This document shows, one piece after another, positions 13,869 to 21,296 of a stretch of 41,340 nucleotides of DNA. The notes beneath the pieces are model-generated. The model saw nothing but the letters and a program-made list of their open reading frames with translations, did no database searches and was not told the origin of the DNA. The DNA lies in contig JBBRCX010000038.1 of NCBI GenBank assembly GCA_038204465.1, forward strand, positions 1-41,340. Reading direction: 5' to 3'. How positions within the stretch are numbered: position 1 is the stretch's first letter; the number at the start of each line of letters is the position of its first letter. Made by a program: the position numbers and the translations under genes. Origin of the DNA: JBBRCX01 sp038204465. Lineage in GTDB: Bacteria > Planctomycetota > Phycisphaerae > Tepidisphaerales > Tepidisphaeraceae.

Positions 13869-16187
13869 GTGCAGGATGGCGTGAAAACTGAGATCTGGCA
13901 CGCGCAAATTGTGGGATCCAACGATCCATTGGAATTGTTCTGCAAGCGCGGCTCGTTCTTCTCGGGCACGGCCGTGGCTTTCGCTGATGGCTTCCCCTCC
14001 GGCAGGATCGGCGTGTATTCGAGCGTCGCGCCGATGCGCTTCGACTCGGTGAGGCTCTATGATCCCTCGGCCTTCATGGACCTGCTGGGCCGCTGGAGTG
14101 GCTATGCCAAGAACGAATCGGGCTCCAGCACGTCCACCATCAACGCCGTCGACAGCTCGCAGACTCCGGATTACCTGCTGCGGCTCTCGGTCGACCAGCG
14201 CCTGCCGGTGCTGCTCAAGGGGCTGAGATACACCCGGTTCCAGGCGACCTTCAGCGTCAAGAGATTGAACAGCACCGATACCAACAGCTCCGTCGGCCTG
14301 GTGTTCAACGCCACCGACCAGGACGATTTTGACAAGGTGAGAATCCTCCACCAAGCTGGAGTCGGGATGCCGACTGGCTGGAGCATCGACAACGGCGGGG
14401 TGCAAGCGCTCGTCGCCTCCACCAGCACGGACGCCACCAAGGTGGTGCATCCGGCCGGCACGGACAAGCTGTGGGTGCGGGTGACCAACGACGGCACGAC
14501 GCTGAGCGTGTTCGAGGCGGCCAGCCAGTCAGGGTTGGACACTGCCGTTGCGTGTTACACCTCGGCCAACTTCAACAACACCGGCGGGATGATCGGCTTT
14601 TCCCCCGAGAGCGGCGGCGGCTACGTGGGCGACGTCAGCGTCAAGCGCGGCAGCGGCAGTCCCGTCACCTACAGCACCACCGACGCGGCCGACGCCTTCA
14701 CCGTCGACGGCAGCGGCTACGCCACCGACACCCTGACCTACGACAACGCCGGCAACCTCACTTACGACGGCGTGTTCCAGTACGCCTACGACGCCTGGAA
14801 CCGGCTGATCACCGTGAGCAAGGCCTACCGCGACGGAAGCGGCGTCCATGCCGGCTCGCTGATCGACACGATGAGCTACGACGGCATGGGTAGAAGGATC
14901 AGCAAGGCCGTCGATAACAGCGGGGATTGGGACTGCGCGTACCATTGCTACTACGATGGGCAATCACTTGTCGAAAGCCGCAACGGCAACGACAACACGC
15001 TCAAGCAGCACCTGTGGGGGCTTGGGTACATCGACGAGTTGGTACAGATCGCCACCAATGACGATCCCACCGACACGAACGAGCGCGTGTGTGAGAGCAA
15101 GTACTGGGCCTGCTGCGATGCCAACTACAACGTTCTTGGCGTCGTCGATTCCAGCGGCGTGGTCATCGAGCGCTACGAGTACACCCCCTACGGCCAGCGG
15201 CAGGTGTTCATCCGCTCCGGCACGAACGACACCGGCTGCTACGCGGCAACCGCGGCATCCAAACGAGTCGTCACCGACTCCGGCACCGTCACGCAGCCTT
15301 ACGGCCTGTGCGAGGTGGGACATCAGGGGTTGGTGCATGATGAAGATGTAGGCGCGGTTTTCGTTCGCGCACGAAACCTGAGCTGTGCATTGGGGCGATT
15401 GATACAGAGAGATGCGGAGGAATACATGGAGCCTCCTAATGCCTACGTCTTTGGCTCCGCGAATTCGGTTACGCACTTGGACCCGTCGGGACATACTAGT
15501 ATCGGGTTCGCTTTTGACGCCTTCATCGGATCGTGGCATAAAGGCCCAGACGCTCCGTGGCTGGGTGAACCGAAATCAGTCTTGAATGGCTCTGCGCCAA
15601 GCGACCTATCCGAGTTTCTCGGTGATAACAGGGGCTTTGGAAAATTACAGAAGAATCCGGTCAATGCGCGGCTCGCAAGCTTCGGTTTCATAGAGAGTAC
15701 GAAGATTGGCGTAGCTTCTGGCTCGGATGTGGGCGGCTTGAGTTACACCGGCTTCTCACGAAGACGTGAGCGAACTCTTCTGTACGGCGATCCCCAGAAG
15801 GGGAAAGTTTATGGCCCGTGGACAAATGACCCACCGAAACAAGCGACCGTCGAGGGAAACCCAGTCGCCCAGATCACTAATATTCCCCCGTGCGAGACCA
15901 AAGTGTCTTTTAATCCATCCTCAGCTTATCCATATCTTGGCTGGTATACTCCGAAGATAGACTATTTGGTGATATTTGATTTTAAATGCGTTTCAGCAGG
16001 AACTATAAAGGTGACCATCTCCGGATGGACTAACAGATTTCCCGATTACGAAGCGTATGCCGGCATAGAAGGCGACCATGGCTTGTTGCGCTGGGTGAGC
16101 CAAGCGCCTGATCCCGGTCCTTCAATCAAAAATCTAACATCTAGCTATCCGATCCCCGTCACCACTTTCACGGTGTCCGCACCGTGA
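13869..16187 (+). CDS. RHS-repeat protein lacking its N-terminal part, with variable C-terminal tip
   Basis: The first in-frame start is GTG 13869; the homologous frame is open back through the tRNA to a stop at 13764, and its sense reading (NGYGTAQRQATGSF) begins right after the tRNA, so the gene looks decapitated. There is no signal peptide. Parts in order: end of a LamG/DUF1080-like sandwich (FPSGRIGVYSSVAPMRFDSVRLYD), a second sandwich domain (~75-280), RHS/YD core (~290-535: LTYDNAGNLTYDG, YAYDAWNRLITV, YDGMGRRI, YEYTPYGQR), the RHS core end (FVRARNLSCALGRLIQRD, NAYVFGSANSVTHLDPSGH), then a ~235-residue tip. The tip differs in base composition and carries GDNRGF and RFPDYEAYAG. RHS tips are commonly toxins; a toxic activity is inferred, not seen. 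Confidence 0.8.
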   Translation: MQDGVKTEIWHAQIVGSNDPLELFCKRGSFFSGTAVAFADGFPSGRIGVYSSVAPMRFDSVRLYDPSAFMDLLGRWSGYAKNESGSSTSTINAVDSSQTPDYLLRLSVDQRLPVLLKGLRYTRFQATFSVKRLNSTDTNSSVGLVFNATDQDDFDKVRILHQAGVGMPTGWSIDNGGVQALVASTSTDATKVVHPAGTDKLWVRVTNDGTTLSVFEAASQSGLDTAVACYTSANFNNTGGMIGFSPESGGGYVGDVSVKRGSGSPVTYSTTDAADAFTVDGSGYATDTLTYDNAGNLTYDGVFQYAYDAWNRLITVSKAYRDGSGVHAGSLIDTMSYDGMGRRISKAVDNSGDWDCAYHCYYDGQSLVESRNGNDNTLKQHLWGLGYIDELVQIATNDDPTDTNERVCESKYWACCDANYNVLGVVDSSGVVIERYEYTPYGQRQVFIRSGTNDTGCYAATAASKRVVTDSGTVTQPYGLCEVGHQGLVHDEDVGAVFVRARNLSCALGRLIQRDAEEYMEPPNAYVFGSANSVTHLDPSGHTSIGFAFDAFIGSWHKGPDAPWLGEPKSVLNGSAPSDLSEFLGDNRGFGKLQKNPVNARLASFGFIESTKIGVASGSDVGGLSYTGFSRRRERTLLYGDPQKGKVYGPWTNDPPKQATVEGNPVAQITNIPPCETKVSFNPSSAYPYLGWYTPKIDYLVIFDFKCVSAGTIKVTISGWTNRFPDYEAYAGIEGDHGLLRWVSQAPDPGPSIKNLTSSYPIPVTTFTVSAP
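14088..14723 (+). repeat. Long direct repeat, copy 1 (RHS-associated sandwich domain)
   Basis: About 636 bases from GGCCGCTGGAG onward are nearly identical to 16938-17586, differing by scattered substitutions and a small insertion near 17395. The copies are 2.85 kb apart in the same orientation and flank the RHS core end, tip and membrane protein gene. Confidence 0.95.
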
Positions 16188-16387
16188 TGGGTGTTCGCGG
16201 TTCTCGAATGGTAAATGGACAACCTCGATTCTCGAAGCCCTCGATCGTGCGCGAGCCTCGATCTGAGGAGTCGACAATGATGGGCAGTTATTTATAGGCG
16301 ACGAAGTCGTGCTCCTGCGGCGAAAAATTAGCGCTGGCTAGTGGAGTGTTCTGGACTCAGCGACTCAGAGAAAGGTCGGTATCATCT

Positions 16388-16894
16388 ATGTACGCGCGCA
16401 TACATTATGAGCGGCGTAAGGAGGAGCCCCAGGACGGCATAATTAGGCAGCCCGCGCGAAGTATTTTGTACCTAATATCGATGTATCTGTGCGCTTACGC
16501 CGCCGCTAGTTTAATGCAATACACATTCGACTGGAATGTGCTACAATGGGCCCAGCAAGTACGGCTAGTGTCGCCGAAACTAGCTATACCATTTGGCCCA
16601 AGTCCGATTGCAATAGTATTCACGGACGTCATAGGATGCATCGTTCTGAGCGCCGTTATATGCTTCCGGTGGTGGATAAATGGCAAGCGGCTTCGCCGGC
16701 AATATTTAGTGATCGCGTGTATGATGGGGATAGTTGTATCTTTCATTGTATTTAAGATCCCCGCATTTGAAGTGCTCTTCTATGGGGTCCCAGTTTTCGG
16801 CGACACCATTGGACTATGGGGAGCGTTCATCTTACCGATGTTAGGCGGCTTGTGGCTTACGTCAGCTCGTTTGGGAGCGGTTCCGCGGAGTTAG
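16388..16894 (+). CDS. Four-helix membrane protein, candidate immunity protein for the RHS tip
   Basis: From ATG 16388 (MYARIHYERR), with AAAGG about 12 bases upstream, the product has 168 residues. An in-frame start at 16346 is possible but poorer. It has a charged N-terminus and four membrane segments: SILYLISMYLCAYAAASLMQ, IAIVFTDVIGCIVLSAVICF, YLVIACMMGIVVSFIVF and WGAFILPMLGGLWLTSA. The gene is clearly richer in A+T than its neighbours, suggesting separate acquisition. I recognise no family. It follows the RHS tip gene by 200 bases on the same strand and ends just before the second repeat copy, the position where polymorphic toxin systems carry the cognate immunity gene. If that is right, a membrane-acting or membrane-crossing toxin would be expected. 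Confidence 0.6.
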   Translation: MYARIHYERRKEEPQDGIIRQPARSILYLISMYLCAYAAASLMQYTFDWNVLQWAQQVRLVSPKLAIPFGPSPIAIVFTDVIGCIVLSAVICFRWWINGKRLRRQYLVIACMMGIVVSFIVFKIPAFEVLFYGVPVFGDTIGLWGAFILPMLGGLWLTSARLGAVPRS

Positions 16895-16907
16895 GCCAGA
16901 GCCGGGT

Positions 16908-17597
16908 ATGAGACCGGGGTCTCAATGGATATCTTTAGGCCGCTGGAGCGGCTACGCCAAGAACGAATCGGGCTCCAGCACGTCCACCGTCAACGCCGTC
17001 GACAGCTCGCAGACTCCGGATTACCTGCTGCGGCTCTCGGTCGACCAGCGTCTGCCGGTGCTGCTCAAGGGGCTGAGGTACGCCAGGTTCCAGGCGACCT
17101 TCAGCGTCAAGAGATTGAACAGCACCGATACCAACAGCTCCGTCGGCCTGGTGTTCAACGCGACCGACCAGGACGATTTTGACAAGGTGAGGATCTACCA
17201 CCAAGCTGCAGGCGGGCTGCCGACTGGGTGGAGCATCAACAACGGCGGTGTACAAGCCACTGTCGCCTCCAACAGCACGGACGTCACGAAGGTGGTGCAT
17301 CCGGCCGGCACGGACAAGCAGAGGGTGCGGGTGACCAACGACGGCACGACACTGAGCGTGTTCGAAGCGACCAGCGAGAGCGGCCTGGATACCGTCCAGA
17401 CCAATGGGCAAACCTGCTACACCTCCCAGAACTTCAACAACACCGGCGGGATGATCGGTTTTTCCCCCGAGAGCGGCGGCGGCTACGTGGGCGACGTCAG
17501 CGTCAAGCGCGGCAGCGGCAGCCCCGTCACCTACAGCACCACCGACGCGACCGATGCCTTCACGCTCGACTCCAACGGGTATGCCGTCAAGGATTAA
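16908..17597 (+). pseudogene. Truncated second copy of the RHS-associated sandwich domain
   Basis: This frame encodes 229 residues. After a short unrelated start (MRPGSQWIS) it matches residues ~75-290 of the upstream RHS protein almost exactly (GRWSGYAKNESGSSTST, FQATFSVKRLNSTDTNSSVG, TGGMIGFSPESGGGYVGDVS). It stops at TAA 17597, exactly where the RHS/YD core would begin. No core or tip follows. It looks like the remnant of another RHS gene or an orphan cassette boundary. A short secreted-type binding domain is possible, but without signal peptide that is unlikely. Confidence 0.7.
16938..17586 (+). repeat. Long direct repeat, copy 2
   Basis: Partner of 14088-14723. It includes a ~13-base longer stretch around GTCCAGACCAATGGG that copy 1 lacks. 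Recombination between the copies would remove or exchange the intervening tip and membrane protein genes. Confidence 0.95.
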
Positions 17598-17945
17598 GAC
17601 GTCCCGCAATTTCCACCAGTTAACTGGCCGCGCTCTCTCTGCTCCTCCCGCCACAGGTTGGGAGACAGCGCGAACTTTAATGAAGAGGGTTCCGATCGGG
17701 AAACTTTCGCAACGGTTACGAAACAGCGTCGCCCACCAGTTAACAGAGAACCCCGCGAGGAGGACTCTCGGGGTTCTTGCGTTATTGCGTGATCATCAAA
17801 TGCTTTAGCCAGCTCGCCGCCTTTCTCCGCTCCCAGAGAGAACCCGGCCCGAGCGCAACAGGTAAGCTACGGTCACCGGCCATCGGGATTCCCTCCTCCC
17901 ATCAGCCCTTCGCTAAGATAGCCATGCCATGCATGGCGGAGGCCG
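17598..17945. other. Non-coding segment after the RHS island
   Basis: It contains CCACCAGTTAAC twice (17613-17624 and 17733-17744, 120 bases apart); the first lies in the palindrome CCAGTTAACTGG. CGCAACGGTTACGAAACAGCG near 17709 resembles ACAACGGTTACGGAACTGCG directly after tRNA-Asn (13808), so both island edges share a short sequence. A terminator sits at 17747. Confidence 0.5.
17747..17777 (+). terminator. Hairpin terminator closing the RHS island
   Basis: AGAACCCC (17747-17754) pairs with GGGGTTCT (17770-17777), with a further GAG/CTC inside. The downstream sequence TGCGTTATT is only moderately T-rich. Confidence 0.6.
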
Positions 17946-18773
17946 ATGAATTCCCTCGTCTGGATGGTTCTCGACAGTTGCCGGTTCGATTCCTTCGCCG
18001 CGGCGGACATGCCCAACGCGCAGCGCTTCGCGTCGCTGAACGGCACGGCGATTGAACGTCGCTACAGCTACGCCTCCTGGACCGCGCCGTCGCATTACAC
18101 GTTTCTCATGGGGATGGTCCCGCACCAGAACCGCGCGGGAGTGGTCGCATCGGAAATCTACCAGCAGGAGTTTCGGCACTGGAACACGCGCCTCGGCGTC
18201 GATGGGATGGACTTCAGCCGGTTCCTGCCGCAACTCTCGCTGCCGAAAGTTCTGCGCGAGCTCGGGTACCGTTGCTGTGCGCGGGTGTCTCTCCCGGTGC
18301 TCAACGAGACGACGCTGCTCAGCGCCCACTTCGACGACTACCAGCTGATGGACGACCACAACGACTTCGCCGGAATGGTTCGCGACATGCGCTTCGCCCC
18401 CGACCGGCCGAGCTTCTGGTTCCTCAACCTGGGCGAAACGCACTACCCGTACATGCTGCAGGATGCGTCCCTTCCCCGCATCTCAGGTGTGCATGGGGTG
18501 CTCGAGTCGCTGGATCGGCCGGAAGAATCAAACGCGGCGGCGTTCTTCGATCCGGAAACAATGCAGCGCCTTCGCCGCCAGCAGGTCCGATGCGTCGAGC
18601 ACGTCGACTCGCTGCTGCCGCGGCTCTTCGAGAAATGCCCGCCGGACACGCACCTCATCCTTACCGCCGACCACGGCGAGTTGTTTGGCGAAGACGGCTT
18701 CTTCGGCCATGGGCCGATCTTTCACGAGAAGGTCTTCGAGGTTCCTTTCGTCGAGGGGAAGGTGCCGCGATGA
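17946..18773 (+). CDS. Alkaline-phosphatase-superfamily hydrolase (sulfatase-like fold), short form
   Basis: The 275-residue product has the metal-binding start WMVLDSCRFDSF, then SYASWTAPSHYTFLMGM, the nucleophile region of the superfamily, and the late metal motif LTADHGELFGEDGFFGHG. The Cys-x-Pro-x-Arg signature of true sulfatases is absent; a Thr/Ser in WTAPSH is the probable nucleophile. A phosphoesterase or phosphotransferase is therefore likelier than a sulfatase. No membrane segment or signal peptide is seen, so it is cytoplasmic. Its stop overlaps the start of the next gene (ATGA at 18770-18773), so the two are translationally coupled and probably act together. The substrate is unknown. 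The N-terminus lacks a strong ribosome site. Confidence 0.8.
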   Translation: MNSLVWMVLDSCRFDSFAAADMPNAQRFASLNGTAIERRYSYASWTAPSHYTFLMGMVPHQNRAGVVASEIYQQEFRHWNTRLGVDGMDFSRFLPQLSLPKVLRELGYRCCARVSLPVLNETTLLSAHFDDYQLMDDHNDFAGMVRDMRFAPDRPSFWFLNLGETHYPYMLQDASLPRISGVHGVLESLDRPEESNAAAFFDPETMQRLRRQQVRCVEHVDSLLPRLFEKCPPDTHLILTADHGELFGEDGFFGHGPIFHEKVFEVPFVEGKVPR

Positions 18774-20806
18774 ACTTTGGCGCCATGATCGCCTACATTG
18801 GCCCCGGCGGAGGCTTCGCCGTCTCGGCCTCGCTGCTTACCGTCGTCATCGTCGTGGCGGGGATCCTGCTGCTCGTCGTCGGTTTCCCGATTTCGACACT
18901 GTGGTACTTGTTGCGGCCCCGGCGTGTGAATTACCGCCACGGGTTCAGGAAAGTTGTCGTTCTCGGCCTCGACGGGCTGGAGCCGAAGATTGTCCGCCGC
19001 CTGATGCAGCAAGGCCGCCTGCCGAACTTCGCGGCGCTGGCGCGGAACGGCCACTTCTCCGAACTGCGAACCGTTGCGCCCGCGATCACGCCGGCAGCGT
19101 GGTCGTCGTTCATGACCGGCAACGATCCCTCGCGGCACAATATCTTCGACTTCATCACGCGCGATCCCGCGACGTATCTTCCCCGGCTCAGTTCCTCCGA
19201 TGTGCTGCCGCCGCGACGGATCCTCAAGGTCGGCCGCTGGCGCATTCCCATCTCGCGCCCCCGGGTGAGAATGCTGAGAAAGGGCGTCCCCTTCTGGCAC
19301 GTCCTGGGGCGTCACCGGCTCGAAGTCACCGTGTTGCGCATGCCGATCACCTTTCCGCCGGAGCGGTTTCGCGGCCGGTTGCTCTCGGGGATGTGCGTGC
19401 CCGACCTGCTGGGCACCCAAGGGACTTTCAGCAGCTATTCGACCCATCCGCTGCCCCCGGACAGCGACGGCGGTCAATCTCACGAAATCCGCTTCGAAGG
19501 CGCGTCGGCGCGCTGCCACATCACGGGCCCGAAAAATCCTTACGCGGCCGATGATTCAAACCTGACCTTGCCCCTGCTCCTGCGCAAGACCAGGCGCGAC
19601 GTCCTCGAGCTCAAGCCGGGCGGCACGCGCCTGCGCCTGCGGGTGGGCGAGCAGAGCGACTGGGTCGCGTTGCGCTTCCGCGCGGGGCCCGCCCGCATTC
19701 ATGGCCGCGTGCGCTTCCATCTTAACTCGTGCGAGCCGCGAACCTCGCTTTACATGACGCCGGTCCACATCGATCCGGAGCGCCCCGCCATGCCCTTGAG
19801 CCATCCGGAGATCTTCTGTTCGTACCTCGCGAAGCGCACGGGCGTTTTCGGAACGCTCGGCCTCACCGAAGACACCGGCGCGCTCAACGACGGCGCGCTC
19901 GATGCCGGCGGCTTCCTGAAACAGGCGTGGGCGCTTTACCAGGAACGCGAGCGCATGTTTCTCGAAACCCTCGACAAAAAAGCCGATGACCTCACCATCT
20001 GCGTCTTCGACACCCCCGACCGTCTCCAGCACATGTTCTGGCGGCAGCACGAGCAAGCGCCGCCAGACGGCCAGAGCGTGGTCGATCAAATGGTCACCCG
20101 CATGGATCGGCTGGTCGGCGAGACGCTGAAGCGGCTCGATGACAAGACGCTGCTCATCGTCTTGTCGGATCACGGCTTCACCTCCTTCCGCCGGGGCGTC
20201 AATCTGAACACTTGGTTGCGAGACAACGGCTACCTGTATCTAAAGCCGGATGCACCGCCTGGGCGCCCATGGCTCGAAGGGGTGGACTGGCAACGGACCA
20301 GGGCCTACGCGCTTGGGCTCAGCGGCGTCTTCGTGAACCTCAGGGGCCGGGAAGCGCGCGGCATCGTTGAGCCGGGCGCTGAGTTCGATCGTCTCCTTGC
20401 GGATCTGAAAGCCGGGCTCGAACGACTGATGGATGAAACAACGGACGGCGAAGAGACTCGAGTCATCCGGCGCGTAAGAATCACCTCGCAGGTCTACTCC
20501 GGCCCCTATCGCTTCGAGGGCCCGGATCTGCTCGTCGGCTATGAAGCCGGCTACCGCGTTTCCTGGGAATCCGCAAAGGGACAGCTCGCCGGCTCCGTCC
20601 TCGCCGACAACACGCGCGCCTGGAGCGGCGACCACTGCGTCGACCCGGACATCGTGCCCGGCGTACTGTTCAGCAACGCTCGCTTCGCGCGCACCTCCCC
20701 AGGCATCACGGACCTGGCGCCCACCATCCTCGACGTGTTCGGCGTCGCGCCCGAAGCGCCGATGCAGGGAGAATCGCTGCTGCAGCGCGGGAGAGGTACT
20801 TCGTAA
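18770..20806 (+). CDS. Membrane-anchored type I phosphodiesterase/nucleotide pyrophosphatase-like protein
   Basis: I place the start at ATG 18770, with GGGGAAGG about 8 bases upstream, giving 678 residues; the frame is open further upstream inside the previous gene. A membrane helix covers ~18-48 (VVIVVAGILLLVVGFPIST) after a short Gly-rich lead. The catalytic domain begins VVVLGLDGLEPKIV (metal Asp), then APAITPAAWSSFMTGNDPSRHNIFDF with a Thr nucleophile, DTPDRLQHMFWR (Asp/His metal site), IVLSDHGFTSFRRGVNLNTWL (Asp-His), and a late His in SGDHCVDP. This is the AlkP-superfamily phosphohydrolase/phosphomutase type (COG3379-like). A sandwich-like insertion (~235-400) precedes the second half. 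It probably cleaves or transfers a phosphodiester at the membrane, with the upstream AlkP-like protein as partner; the substrate is not predictable. Confidence 0.85.
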   Translation: MNFGAMIAYIGPGGGFAVSASLLTVVIVVAGILLLVVGFPISTLWYLLRPRRVNYRHGFRKVVVLGLDGLEPKIVRRLMQQGRLPNFAALARNGHFSELRTVAPAITPAAWSSFMTGNDPSRHNIFDFITRDPATYLPRLSSSDVLPPRRILKVGRWRIPISRPRVRMLRKGVPFWHVLGRHRLEVTVLRMPITFPPERFRGRLLSGMCVPDLLGTQGTFSSYSTHPLPPDSDGGQSHEIRFEGASARCHITGPKNPYAADDSNLTLPLLLRKTRRDVLELKPGGTRLRLRVGEQSDWVALRFRAGPARIHGRVRFHLNSCEPRTSLYMTPVHIDPERPAMPLSHPEIFCSYLAKRTGVFGTLGLTEDTGALNDGALDAGGFLKQAWALYQERERMFLETLDKKADDLTICVFDTPDRLQHMFWRQHEQAPPDGQSVVDQMVTRMDRLVGETLKRLDDKTLLIVLSDHGFTSFRRGVNLNTWLRDNGYLYLKPDAPPGRPWLEGVDWQRTRAYALGLSGVFVNLRGREARGIVEPGAEFDRLLADLKAGLERLMDETTDGEETRVIRRVRITSQVYSGPYRFEGPDLLVGYEAGYRVSWESAKGQLAGSVLADNTRAWSGDHCVDPDIVPGVLFSNARFARTSPGITDLAPTILDVFGVAPEAPMQGESLLQRGRGTS

Positions 20807-20835
20807 CACGGGCGTCCCGCTGCGTCCCGCCCGTG
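20807..20835. repeat. Palindromic repeat abutting a stop codon
   Basis: CACGGGCG (20807-20814) and CGCCCGTG (20828-20835) bracket a CCCGC-TGCGTCCCGC spacer with a partial duplication of GCGTCCCGC. It is related to the element in carB. It starts on the base after the TAA of the phosphodiesterase-like gene and may stabilise the 3' end or attenuate the small downstream gene. Confidence 0.75.
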
Positions 20836-20882
20836 CCGAGGCCGCTTAGGAATAGTTGGAGCAGAGTTCGCTGGAGAAACGA

Positions 20883-21074
20883 ATGTTCTCAAAATCAAAG
20901 ATCAGGCTCGACCCCGACCTGCACCGCAGGGCCGCCGCAAAAGCCAAAGAGCTCGGCTATTCAAGCCTGGACGAATTCATCGCGCACCTGCTGGAGCGCG
21001 AACTCAAGCAGACCGCGGAGCAGGCGGCGAAGGAAAAGGTGCTCCAGAAGATGAAGGGCCTCGGCTATCTTTGA
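20883..21074 (+). CDS. Small charged helix-rich protein
   Basis: From ATG 20883 (GGAG seven bases upstream) the product has 63 residues. The start MFSKSKIRLDPDLHRRAAAKAKELGYSS-like layout (a strand with alternating Lys/Arg, then LDPDLHRRAAAKAKELG, then SLDEFIAHLLERELKQ) resembles ribbon-helix-helix proteins, followed by a coiled-coil-like tail ending MKGLGYL. It lies 76 bases downstream of the AlkP-superfamily pair on the same strand and is probably cotranscribed, which would suit a regulator or an accessory peptide of those enzymes. No specific family can be assigned. Confidence 0.7.
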   Translation: MFSKSKIRLDPDLHRRAAAKAKELGYSSLDEFIAHLLERELKQTAEQAAKEKVLQKMKGLGYL

Positions 21075-21145
21075 GCCGGCACCATGCTCATGAACCCACG
21101 CACGACCGTGAGGCAATGGAGAACACGCGATCGAGGCAGGACAAG

Positions 21146-21219
21146 TGGGCCGTATCCGGCTCGAACGGATGACCTCCTCCTTGTAAGGGAGGCGCTCTAG
21201 CCAACTGAGCTAACGGCCC
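21146..21219 (-). tRNA. tRNA-Val (TAC)
   Basis: Read on the minus strand: acceptor GGGCCGT pairs with ACGGCCC, with discriminator A. The D arm contains AGCTCAGTTGG. The anticodon stem CCTCC/GGAGG encloses loop CTTACAA (anticodon TAC). The variable loop is AGGTC-like and the T arm contains GTTCGAGC. CCA is not encoded. Confidence 0.97.
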
Positions 21220-21296
21220 GTGTTTTGACTCGCCTGAAGTATATCGGCCGCCCGACCGCTCGCAATTCGCCCGCCCGCCGCGACCGGTGGCGTCAA

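Noticed and set aside
18272..18769. Extended N-terminus of the membrane phosphodiesterase-like protein
   Set aside because: It overlaps the upstream AlkP-like gene in another frame; the ATGA overlap with a good ribosome site and the membrane helix mark the real start.
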